NCBI GenBank assembly: GCA_018350325.1
Contig: JAEVLN010000007.1
Span: 959,109 to 1,023,108, forward strand
Direction of reading: 5' to 3'
Origin: Globodera rostochiensis
Lineage: Eukaryota > Nematoda > Chromadorea > Rhabditida > Heteroderidae
Length of the DNA stretch: 64,000 nt
Position 1 is the stretch's first letter; the number at the start of each line of letters is the position of its first letter. The position numbers were made by a program, and so were the translations under genes. Below are positions 56,401-64,000 of the stretch, piece by piece. The notes under the pieces are model-generated. The model was not told the origin of the DNA. It ran no database searches and worked only from the letters and a program-made list of their open reading frames with translations.

Positions 56401-57912
56401 TCGACACCGGCGACCCTCTCTCACTCCCAAAGTCGTGCTATTACCCACAGGTGTTATATTTCGTGACCAAATTCTGCAGACATGCTTCTAGTACTCCCTT
56501 CTTACCTTTACCAAAATTTGGTGTAGTTTCGTGAATTTAAAATAAAAATTTTTAAATTTTAATCAAAAATCTTGAATTTCGACTGTTCTGGCTCGAGAGC
56601 TCGACGAAAAATAACCTTGGCGAGATTTTTCAAGACCGAGATTTTTCGAGAATATCGACTCGAGATCTCGCTCGAAGCTCAAGTTCGGGCTCTAGCGCAA
56701 ACCCTATTTTAAATTATCAACAAAAAAAGGTTTTTGAGCATATTTTAACTAGAGTCCGTACTCAAAACCCAAAAATTTTTGGGTTGTTTTGAACAAAAAA
56801 TTAGACCAAAAGTTTTTTGGTGTTGGGTTTTGGGTCAAATTGGAGTAAAACCCAAAAAAACCAAAACCCAAAAGTTTTGACCAAATCTTGTTTGGGTCCA
56901 ACTTTCCGGTTTCTAATTTTAACTCATATTTTGAACGGTGCTAGGCCGTTTCGTAAAAACTGCCACCATGGGCGTTTCGTAAATTCGCCAGGGCGTTTCG
57001 TAAATTTGCCACATATATTTTATTCATAACTTTATTCACACCGAACTAAATCAGTTAAACCTTATACCAATGGAAAGCGCTATATGAGTAGAAAAAGCAA
57101 CACAATAAAGTTGAAGCGGTTTGATAAGTTTTAAAAAAGTTATAATGTAAAACTGCCAAAAATCGCGCTTCTTCGTGGTTTTCTTATCATAACTTTTTAA
57201 AACTTTAATTTACTGCTTAGTTTAGTTTTACAAATATTTTTCTACTCATTTAGAGCTTTCCATTCGTATAAAACTTAAGTGATTTAGTTACAAAACGCCC
57301 ATAGTGGCAGTAGTTTTTACGAAACGACACAGCATTGAACTTTATTGGACAGTTTAGGTTTGAAATGCAGCAAATATAATTCTACGCTACTTTTTATGTT
57401 TAAATAAAAGGGATTCCACTATTCTAATAAAAAACAAAATTTTAAAATTTACCCAGATATATTTGATCGTGCTCAGGCATAGTATTAACACCCATTAATG
57501 AAGGTGCTGACGCTTGCGTTTTTGGCATAAAATATTGCACATTCAATCGAACTTCAACATTTTTATCAGAGATTTTTTGATTTTCATCTCTTATCGGAAC
57601 CAACATGTGCTAAAAACAATTTAATATTTTAATAAACTTTTATTCAAAGTAGGGCAGGACGGATTTCAGTACCAAAATGTGAAAAATTGACTATTTCAGT
57701 ACTGGTCCCGGTCCCGTCCTACCCTAATTCAAAGAGATTACCACTTCATGACCGTCTTCTTCCACTAAAAATTTTGCCAAATTCAAATTAAAACCAAAGT
57801 GACTTCCAAAATATAAATAATTTTGCTGTACGAACAATATTTTCAAGGCAGTTGCCTCTTGTGCAAAGGAACTTAAGCGTAATAAAATAGCTATGATAAA
57901 TGCACTAATCAT
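53438..57912 (-). CDS. UDP-glucuronosyl/glucosyltransferase (UGT, GT1), no C-terminal anchor seen
   Basis: Eight minus-strand exons: 57912-57742, 57609-57453, 55876-55667, 55588-55416, 55342-55124, 55074-54828, 54277-54046, 53570-53438. The sum is 1542 nt, 513 aa, in frame. UGTs transfer a sugar from a UDP-sugar to small lipophilic acceptors, normally on the lumenal side of the ER. A signal peptide (residues 1-22) is followed by KILFVQQN and a His in GSHFGF (residue 38), placed like the catalytic His. The donor-binding signature lies at about 394-440: HPKTMAFVSHCGMNS, GVPMVCMPFFGDQYYNAE. The C-terminus is a Lys-rich helix (TIEKEINEKKRQ) with no hydrophobic anchor or PPxSP-like segment; the final exon joins in phase but is the least certain. 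Intron 2 (1.6 kb) is packed with repeats. Confidence 0.82.
54320..54380 (-). repeat. tRNA-derived SINE-like fragment in UGT intron 6
   Basis: On the minus strand TGGTGTTGGAAGTGGACGTG (box A-like) precedes GTGGGTTTGATTCCCAC, a perfect T-arm-like stem around box B GGTTTGATTCC, then CGCCGGGGTTACCA. The flanking sequence has no complete cloverleaf. Confidence 0.45.
56070..56700. repeat. CTCGAG palindromic repeats flanking a hairpin repeat
   Basis: Opens with CTAGAGCCCGGTCGAGAC, continues with iterated ATCTCGACTCGAGATCTCGC and closes with TTCGGGCTCTAG at about 56696. Inside are two GGCGCC/GGCGACGCCTATCG hairpins (56303-56335, 56390-56415). The whole lies in UGT intron 2. Confidence 0.7.
56935..57345. 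mobile_element. Foldback element B with GGGCGTTTCGTAAA iterations
   Basis: The left arm GCCGTTTCGTAAAAACTGCC, then two GGGCGTTTCGTAAA copies, is mirrored by AAACGCCCATAGTGGCAGTA and GTTTTTACGAAACGAC on the right. The inner arms (GGAAAGCGCTATATGAGTAG against CTACTCATTTAGAGCTTTCC) also pair. It is embedded in UGT intron 2. No ORF. Confidence 0.75.
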
Positions 57913-57991
57913 TTCTTTTGTTTTTCTAAATTTTATTGTTTTAAAGGATTTTAAGCGCCACCTTTAAGTTTGTTTCCTAGAAAATAGTACA

Positions 57992-58160
57992 AACTAGAGA
58001 CCGGTCGAGACGAGATCTCGTCTCAAAATCTCGACGAGATTCTCGAGAAATCTCGTCTCGACATCTCGTCTCGAATAAAACTGTTCGAGGTTTTTCGAGA
58101 TCCGAGATTCGAGAATCTCGTCTCGAGTCTCACTCAAAGCTCAAGTCCGGTCTCTAGTAC
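57992..58160. repeat. CTCGAG palindromic repeat upstream of the UGT
   Basis: Starts ACTAGAGACCGGTCGAGACG and ends CAAGTCCGGTCTCTAGT, an inverted pair, with TCTCGTCTCGA iterations between. It lies about 80 bp upstream of the UGT start codon and so may overlap its promoter. Confidence 0.75.
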
Positions 58161-58900
58161 AAACTGCTGGAATATTGCCAAATAATGCATGCCTTCAAAA
58201 ATAATGGGAAAAAAACTTCTAAAAAATGTTTATCAATTTAATCGGTAAATAAAAAAACAAAAACAAAAAAGACCATATTTCCTTGCTTAAATAAGTTTTT
58301 CGTGCATTTCTTCCCAGTTAAAGGCTTCAACGCCAACAATTTCCGCATAATTACAAAATCATTTCACAGAATTCACGTGAAAATTACGATTCTAAGGAAA
58401 AAAAGAGAGAGATGAATTGTAAAATGTGGAAATTCGTCAAAATTTTTATTTTTGTTCAATCAATTAAATAATTTTAATCGATATTATATATGTGATTAAA
58501 AAACATTGATCGATGACGGTTCATTTAAATTTAAAAATATTACAAGTATTATGTCAAAACTGCAACAATATTTGATTTAAAATTAGTACACTTTAATTTT
58601 AATTTATTTTGAGCCATAATCGCAAAACCCCAAGCTCGGATTCGTGTACTACGCTATAGTTACCCTAGAAAACATGCATTTTTAAAGAAATTTAGGGAAA
58701 TAAATTAAAAACACCAAATTTTTAAGACTTTTCGGTCGGGACCAGAGCTGACCCGGAACTACGAAACGAAACAAATAAAATTTCGATCACCTCTGGTCGG
58801 GTCCCCAATTTTTCATGATTGCCGCAATTTTTTCCCTAGAACGAGATTGAGATTTTTACAAATCTAACTTTTTAAATTCCAAAATTTGAGTTGGTAGGTC
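58161..58900. other. A+T-rich stretch upstream of the UGT
   Basis: No repeat family or exon is recognised. Short ORFs are A+T-driven. Confidence 0.3.
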
Positions 58901-58914
58901 AAACCGGAATGAAC

Positions 58915-59075
58915 TATTATCGGCGAGTCGACCGTCGGCGAGTCGAACCATCAGCGAGCAACCGTCGGCGAGTTGAACCGTCGGCGAGTCGGCGTCGGCG
59001 AGTCGACCATCGGCGTCGGCGAGTCGACCGTCGGCGAGTCGAACCATCAGCGAGTCAACCTTCGGCGAGTTTCGG
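58915..59075. repeat. GTCGGCGAGTCGACC minisatellite
   Basis: About nine imperfect copies of a 12-15 bp motif (GTCGGCGAGTCGAACC and variants) in an A+T-rich setting. The ORFs through it on both strands are products of the repeat. Confidence 0.9.
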
Positions 59076-59099
59076 GCCTCTTCGGAGAAGTGGCGCAGA

Positions 59100-60170
59100 G
59101 CTTAGCGGTTTTTTGGCTTTTGTAGAGAATTTTGTTGGCTATCAGGCCGGCATACTGGTTTCCCCCACAAAACATTTTCATGCCCTCATGGATTTTTCCC
59201 GTAAATTTACCCCGTTTTCAGTGCATTTTGGGGTTTTCAGATCTCCATGAAGGAGGTGTTTGATCAAGTTGGTGCAATTATCTTTTTTGATCAGTCTTAA
59301 AAGTTATGCTTACATGAATTTTTTCGGAATTTTGAAATGCCTAGAAAAAAAGTTCTAGTCTTTACAAAATCTGATTTTATACTTTTGTTACACCCCGATT
59401 TTGGAAAAAAATTTCTAAAAAAATTTTCTTCAGCACTTTTCTTTTTCGGTGAAATGCAAAGCTTGGACCAAGCGCAGTGTCTTCAGATAATTTTAATAAT
59501 GGTTCGGGAATTTTTGTGCTTATTTTAACATTCAAATCTCGCGCATTTTGCTATTTGCCACAAAATCAGACTGCCGAAAACCATCTATTTACTTAGGGGG
59601 GGGGGGCACAATTAAAAAAGATTGTCAAAAAGTAAAATGTTGCATTTGTTGTTGCATTTTGGACAAAATGCGACGAGCAACATGCCGACATGCAAAAACG
59701 CCAAAAAGGCGACATGCAAAAGTGACATGTTGTCAGCCCTGGTACAAAACAATTGACAAAATGAAGAAAAACCCGCGGAAATCACAACCCCCCTGCTGAT
59801 TGATTATTCGATTTTGGAGGGGGGGGGGAATTGGCGCGAGAAAATTTTAGAAATTTTGTCATTTTTGTTGGCATTTGCAATTAAAAAGTTAAAAAAGTGG
59901 TGGTGTTTTTAGAAGTTTTTTAGGAATGGGATGAGTCGGCAAAGCCGATAGGCGTCGCCGGGAAATTTTTTTTTAGCACTTTAAGAATTTTTTCTAAGAA
60001 AAATTGCTTAAAATTAACGAAATTTGGCCAACACTTCTTAAAATTTTAGAAGTTTTCAGTGAAATTTAACTAAAACTTTTTGAATTTTCAAAATTTTAAA
60101 TTCAACTTTGAACAAAGTGATAAATACATTTTTTAAATAGTCATCCAATTTTGCTGACCAAAAAAGTTAA
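59100..60170. other. Intergenic stretch with G-runs and dispersed hairpin
   Basis: G-runs at 59597-59606 and 59818-59829, a minus-strand hairpin repeat at 59935-59965 (GCCGATAGGCGTCGCCGG), and CGACATGCAAAA iterations at 59670-59725. No supportable gene. Confidence 0.4.
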
Positions 60171-60171
60171 A

Positions 60172-60250
60172 ATGATTCGGGATTCGAACCCGCAACTGTT
60201 GTCACTCTTACCGCCCTCACCACTCAACACTACACCACCACCTAACATAA
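60172..60250 (-). repeat. tRNA-derived SINE-like head with perfect box B
   Basis: On the minus strand TGGTGGTGTAGTGTTGAGTGG (box A-like) is followed about 30 bp later by TTGCGGGTTCGAATCCCG. This contains an exact GGTTCGAATCC box B with a closed T-stem. The 3' end does not pair with the 5' end as an acceptor stem, so a functional tRNA is unlikely and a SINE or tRNA pseudogene fits better. Confidence 0.55.
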
Positions 60251-60304
60251 CAAACATATTTCCAAAAGTACATACTTCTCCCAAAAAAATTCCGATCTTT
60301 AGGG

Positions 60305-60430
60305 GTGTTCGTTCACTCCCGATCCCCGATGGGGTTCAGGGGTCGGGGAGGCCGGGGTTGGCCATGTCGGGGTCAGGGACGACCCCATTTTGGGGCTCGG
60401 GGTCGGGGGTCAGGATCAGGGCTCAACCCA
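60305..60430. repeat. GGGGTCGGGG-type repeat
   Basis: GATCCCCGATGGGGTTCAGG followed by iterated GGGGTCGGGG. This is the same composition as the C-rich tract at 55905-56045 (CCCCGACCCGAC) on the other strand. Confidence 0.7.
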
Positions 60431-60747
60431 GTTAAAACACGTTAATTTATTGTTTTAAATTATTTAAGGCTTCTGCCAGCACATAAACTGATTGTGATGG
60501 CGGTCTTCGAAGCATGAATATAAAATTAGAATTTTTGCAATTTTCATCTAATCTAGTGCCAATTTTTTAATATTTATTAAATAAAATTTAAGCCATATAA
60601 ATATAACGTGGCCGGACTGATAAATTAATTCGCCATAGGCAAGCGCTTAGCAATATTTTCGTCGCATTTGACCAGGCTCGCTTCCTTCTAGAAAAAGTGC
60701 AGACTTTTTGCAGAAAAAGTCCGTAATTCCGGACACCCAAAAAAGGG

Positions 60748-61158
60748 ACGGAGTACGACTCGTTCCCGGCCAACTCGTTCACCCCCAACTCGTTCCCCTT
60801 TTCAACTGTTTTTTTCGTTATACCTTCTTTTAAAGCTAACCAAACCAAACATTTTCGATATCATTCGAAAGCTTACAGTTAGTAGAAGCTTTCAAAAACA
60901 AAAGCTAAGCGATTGGCCAAATCTCAAAAAAGTTATGGGCAGAAAACGTTTTTTGGCCATACTTGGCCATAACTTTTTTGAGGCTTGGCCAATCGCTTAG
61001 CTTTTGCTTGCTAATAGCTTCTCCTCCTACTAAGCTTTCGAATGATACCAAATTGTTTGATTAGTTAGCTTTGAAAGAAGTTATAACGAAAAAACAATTG
61101 AAAAGGTGAACGAGTTGGGCTGAACGAGTTGGCCGGGAACGAGTTGGAGTTTTACCCC
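60748..61158. mobile_element. Foldback element C with CCAACTCGTTC iterations
   Basis: The left arm TTCCCGGCCAACTCGTTCAC, then CCAACTCGTTCC and CTTTTCAACTGTTTTTTCG, is mirrored by CGAAAAAACAATTGAAAAGG, GAACGAGTTGG and GGCCGGGAACGAGTTGG. The arms are about 200 bp, meeting near 60955 at TTTTTTGGCCATACTTGGCC. The minus-strand ORF 60588-60848 runs into it and is not a gene. Confidence 0.8.
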
Positions 61159-61266
61159 AAAAATGTCTGGGAAACCGGGATGCGGTTACATCCCGGATAC
61201 AACCAACTCGTCGAATGCCGACCAGAATTTGGTATTAAGTCGAGAAACGGGAAATGGTTGAAATTC

Positions 61267-61572
61267 TTCGCCTGGTTCTTCAACCCATACGTTGGCCTAT
61301 CGCGCTGATAATCAAATTTAGCGCTAATATGTGGTATTTGAAATTTTTTAAAAACATTTAAAATTAATTTGTTTTAGAAACTTTTTTATTTGGGCTAAAA
61401 ATAATGAAGAATAATGAATGGCGATTCAATGGAATGTTGATGATTAACTTAATCTTGAAAATGCGGATATTTGCTACAAAATATTTTAACATTTTCGGCA
61501 TATCTCTAACATAATTAAACCCCGGTAAATGCTGATCGTGTTTATTTCCAGATCCTTATCCGGGATTTTCTG
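61267..61572 (+). pseudogene. Deletion-derived fragment of the Srt gene
   Basis: 61267-61314 matches the end of Srt exon 4 (CGCCTGGTTCTTCAACCCAT, source about 38560-38606) with one extra base that breaks the frame. It continues directly into sequence matching 39381-39655, from the last codon and stop through the 3' flank (ATATCTCTAACATAATTAAA). About 0.77 kb holding exons 5-8 is missing. It is non-coding. Confidence 0.8.
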
Positions 61573-61720
61573 TACCCGATCGGGTGGTGCAAGCTGGGTA
61601 GCTTAGGCTCCCGCCACCGGTTCGCAGGTCGCCCAGCATTGCTGTACCCACCTTGTCCTGGTGTACCTTCCCGGAGGAGCTAGTAGGATAAGAGTGTGCC
61701 TCGTAGCGGTTACCCGCATT
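61573..61720. other. G+C-rich unassigned island
   Basis: TACCCGATCGGGTGGTGCAA ... CGCCACCGGTTCGCAGGTCG ... GTTACCCGCATT is compositionally foreign to its surroundings and starts exactly where homology to the Srt 3' flank ends. A repeat or retroelement end is likely, but no family is recognised. Confidence 0.35.
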
Positions 61721-61734
61721 ATTTAAAAATCACT

Positions 61735-61925
61735 TTATGACGAAAATGAGCTAAATAATGTTTATGATTCTCTTATTAACAAAAATAAACAGAAAAACCG
61801 CTTTTTGCTTCAGCTGAAGGAGCCTTTCAAGCCAATATAGTTGCAACCAACAAAAGTCTTAATGAACTACGCTCTCAAATTCTAGAGTTTGAAAAATTGA
61901 TTTTTCAATGCAAATTTTTTCCGAT
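61735..61925 (+). other. Coding-like stretch, helix-rich, no gene assigned
   Basis: The plus strand reads NELNNVYDSLINKNKQKNRF and then, one frame over and after a possible TTTTTGCTTCAG acceptor, SAEGAFQANIVATNKSLNEL. The composition looks like a coiled-coil protein. There is no start, stop context or family match, so it may be a decayed exon or retroelement ORF. Confidence 0.2.
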
Positions 61926-62089
61926 CATGTTGTGTCGAAAAATGTGCGTATTGAACTTAACAAGTGATTTTTATAAGATTTTGTCAATGAATTTCAAATT
62001 TTATAATCCTTTTTCAAGCAATCTTTCATGATTAAACAAAGCGCGACCGATCAGAGAAATTTTTTTTCTGTGGCATTGTTTAAATTTTT

Positions 62090-62135
62090 AAAGGAGGGGG
62101 TGGGGGTTCGGCGGTGGCGATAGGCGCCGCCGAGA
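62090..62135 (-). repeat. Dispersed GGCGCCTATCGGC hairpin, minus orientation
   Basis: GGCGGTGGCGATAGGCGCCGCCGAG, with the usual flanks (GAGGGGGTGGGGG on one side, AAAATTGAATATTTAACGA on the other), is the reverse complement of the array hairpin repeat. Confidence 0.75.
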
Positions 62136-62509
62136 GAAAAAATTGAATATTTAACGACTTATGCTAAGAAAAATCGTCCACTTTTAGGTAATTGAACGTT
62201 CTAAAACTGAGCTAATTATATGTAAATGCTTAGAATTTTATTTTTTATGGCTGAAATTTTTGCAAAAAATTGTTAACCGCGACCTTTTAAAATTCCATAA
62301 CCGTTACGCAATTTGCTTCGGTCAGCCCTCATCAAGCTTCTGGAGTATTTTCGCCATCCGATCACAATGAGGAAACCCCGAAAAAACCCCGCCGAATGTG
62401 ATCAATTTTGAATCAAGGTAAAAAATAAGTAGTGTTGCTGATAAAGTTAATTACCTAAGTTGGGCCAAGATATATTTCCGCGGCGTTTGGGACTGGCTTC
62501 TTGGCCTAT

Positions 62510-62660
62510 ACTAGAGATCGGCGGGAACGGGATTCCCGCGGGAAAGGGATTCCCGCGGGAAAGCGGTTCCCGCGGGAAAGGTGCGCGATTCTTTCTCGGT
62601 CCCGTTCTCACATTTTTTGCGGAGCGGGAATCCCGTGCGTGATTCCCGTCCCGCAATTGT
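62510..62660. repeat. GGGATTCCCGCGGGAAA palindromic repeat
   Basis: Opens with CTAGAGATCGGCGGGAACGG and iterates GGGATTCCCGCGGGAAAG three times before a degenerate inverted portion (GGGAATCCCGTGCGTG). The ORFs on both strands are palindrome artefacts. Confidence 0.8.
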
Positions 62661-62769
62661 ATTATCAAAAATTACCGTAAAGTGTGTACCAAAAAAAAAT
62701 TAGAAGTATTCTTTGTGTTAAATTTCCAAAAATTTCCCCGTTTCCGCGCGGAATCTTGCAAAAACTTGT

Positions 62770-63400
62770 ATCAACTGGAATCAATAGTTCGAAAAAATTG
62801 GTTCATATAGATAAAACAAGGCTAGGTTTGGCAAAAAATATTTTATATATGTTAGTGTTAACTTTTTGAAATCGGTTATTCTGGAATTAGCCTCATTTTA
62901 ACCAGTTAACTCCAGAATTAACCGATTCCCAAAATTATCCATAACATATTAGCAAATATTTTAATGAATTAATATAACTATGTAAATAAAAAAATTTAAA
63001 CATTAAAAATAAATAAACCAAAAATTTAATATGAGTTCATTTTCCAAATTATTGGACAGATTTAGATTAAATTATTATTTCTTTAAACGGTCTTACATAT
63101 GTTTGTGTTTAAATAAAAGTAATAAAATAATATTAACAAAACTGTAAAATTATAAAAAAACTCATGGGAAGTCACGGCACATCCCTCTCTATAATATAGC
63201 AAATCAATATGTGGGGCAAAATAGCCACAAGGCTTATTTGATTGCCCTTTGACAATGGCATAAAACGTCAATGAGAAAACGTGGCATTGCCTATATTTGT
63301 AGCTAGTTAGGCACTCGAAAAATTTGTTTATATAGATAAAACAAGGGTTTGGGCATAATTTATGTATAGAAAATAAATTGAATAAATATATGAGTTAGTT
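62770..63400. repeat. TATATAGATAAACAAGGCTAG dispersed repeat copies
   Basis: Copies at about 62768-62850 (ATATAGATAAAACAAGGCTAG) and 63328-63370. The related source-like copies are at 39705-39795, near the Srt gene. The intervening sequence is A+T-rich without a supported gene. Confidence 0.5.
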
Positions 63401-63719
63401 TATACATAATTATATAATATTTAAATAGGTATGCATATTTCCTCTTATGTAAAAAAATATCAAAAACCCCGAGGTTTTTGTTTCTATTTGGGGCTGAGCT
63501 CAGAGGAACTGCGGTGTAATAACTATAACTTCGTTTAGATATATTTCAAAAAAAGGACAAAAATGTTTAATTTTGCTATTTGCTTGATCTTGATATTTTT
63601 ATTTGATGAGACATTTTCAAAATCAACTGAAATTCAACACCAAAAGTTTGTCATTATGTATTTAAATAAAATCCAAGAGCATTCCGAACCCAAAATAAGG
63701 ACAAATAAACGTTCTAAAT

Positions 63720-63795
63720 TGCGGCTCGGACCGGGGCAATGACATGCTTCAAGCTTAACCGATTCAGCCATTAGGCCATTCAAAAGCTTTCGAAT
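63720..63795 (-). repeat. tRNA-like SINE fragment
   Basis: On the minus strand AATGGCTGAATCGGTTAAGC resembles a tRNA box A/D-arm, and GCCCCGGTCCGAGCC, about 26 bp downstream, resembles box B. The acceptor stem is not closed. The remaining bases to 64000 have C- and G-runs (63855-63888) and no gene. Confidence 0.35.
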
Positions 63796-64000
63796 GGATA
63801 AAGCTGTTATTAAGCTAGAGCTTTGCATTCAAGCAGTTATTGCGCCGGACCCTCCCCCCCCCCACCCAACCTCGAGAGGGGGGGGAAATAAAAGCCAAAG
63901 GCTACTAATAGAGAATATATTTGCCGGACCGCACGTCCCGCCACGCATAACTTAAATTTTTCATGGCAATAATTTAGTTCCCCACAATTTTGGCACGATT

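Noticed and set aside
58891..59250. 119-codon ORF rich in RRRVEPSAS
   Set aside because: It is made by the GTCGGCGAGTCGACC minisatellite and is open on the other strand as well.
60172..60250. Functional tRNA gene on the minus strand
   Set aside because: Box B is perfect, but the acceptor stem does not pair and no proper anticodon arm can be drawn.
62290..62420. Possible exon reading SVSPHQASGVFSPSDHNEE
   Set aside because: The frame looks protein-like over about 35 codons, but there is no acceptor in phase, no upstream exon and no known family.
63083..63271. Minus-strand ORF with CGYFAPHIDLLYYREG
   Set aside because: The middle looks coding-like, but the ends are A+T-rich with no splice sites that extend it. 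The evidence is insufficient.

Overview
This is a eukaryotic window from a nematode, A+T-rich and dense in repeats. Three independent signs point to a nematode: degenerate blocks of the nematode telomere hexamer TTAGGC (and its complement), a serpentine chemoreceptor of the nematode-only Srt class, and very short introns (41-70 bp) in compact genes. Several introns appear to use a GC-AG boundary. That feature is known to be frequent in cyst nematodes (Globodera/Heterodera), so a tylenchid plant parasite is a reasonable but unproven guess.

The left half (about 0.9-35.8 kb) is one disordered tandem array. It holds five full-length copies and two fragments of a gene for a secreted, Lys/Glu-rich, partly coiled-coil protein of about 675 residues that I do not recognise. 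Each full copy sits on the + strand behind a block of palindromic TTAGGC-type repeats, usually with a (TA)n tract further upstream. I could assemble the exons so that the splice phases close exactly. Copy 1 has seven exons and 674 codons, copy 3 has 692, copy 4 has 676 and copy 5 has 675. Copy 2 is frameshifted by one base in an A-run. Copy 4b is 5'-truncated and carries a stop. Only the last exon survives of copy 1b. A divergent sixth complete copy lies alone and inverted at 48.6-51.1 kb. It lacks the 0.55-0.63 kb last intron of the array copies, and that intron is bounded by inverted terminal sequences. The simplest reading is that a transposon-like insertion in the array founder is now spliced as an intron. 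The array copies are mosaics of a few alternative sequence blocks, as expected from gene conversion or unequal crossing-over. About 7.9 kb (11.1-19.0 kb) recurs at 27.9-35.8 kb.

The right half (36.8-64 kb) is ordinary gene space with much transposon debris. It contains: an eight-exon Srt-type GPCR (36.8-39.4 kb, +); a two-exon 3' part of an unknown gene (42.1-42.5 kb, -); a small secreted cysteine-containing protein (44.06-44.97 kb, +) with a 5'-truncated paralogue at 47.3-47.65 kb and a scrap at 52.1 kb; a broken animal haem peroxidase 3' end (46.1-46.7 kb, -) between the two paralogues; the inverted sixth array gene; and an eight-exon UDP-glucuronosyl/glucosyltransferase (53.4-57.9 kb, -) whose C-terminus has no visible membrane anchor. 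The last 6 kb holds no convincing intact gene. It has a minisatellite, a foldback element, a deletion-derived fragment of the Srt gene and tRNA-derived SINE-like pieces.

Repeats fall into a few recurring styles: foldback elements whose arms end in short iterated G+C-rich motifs; repeats ending in a shared TAGAG-x-CCGG motif with quite different interiors; and a dispersed hairpin around GGCGCCTATCGGCACCGCCG. The window was read by eye. Exon joins rest on splice phase and comparison between copies, not on transcript data.
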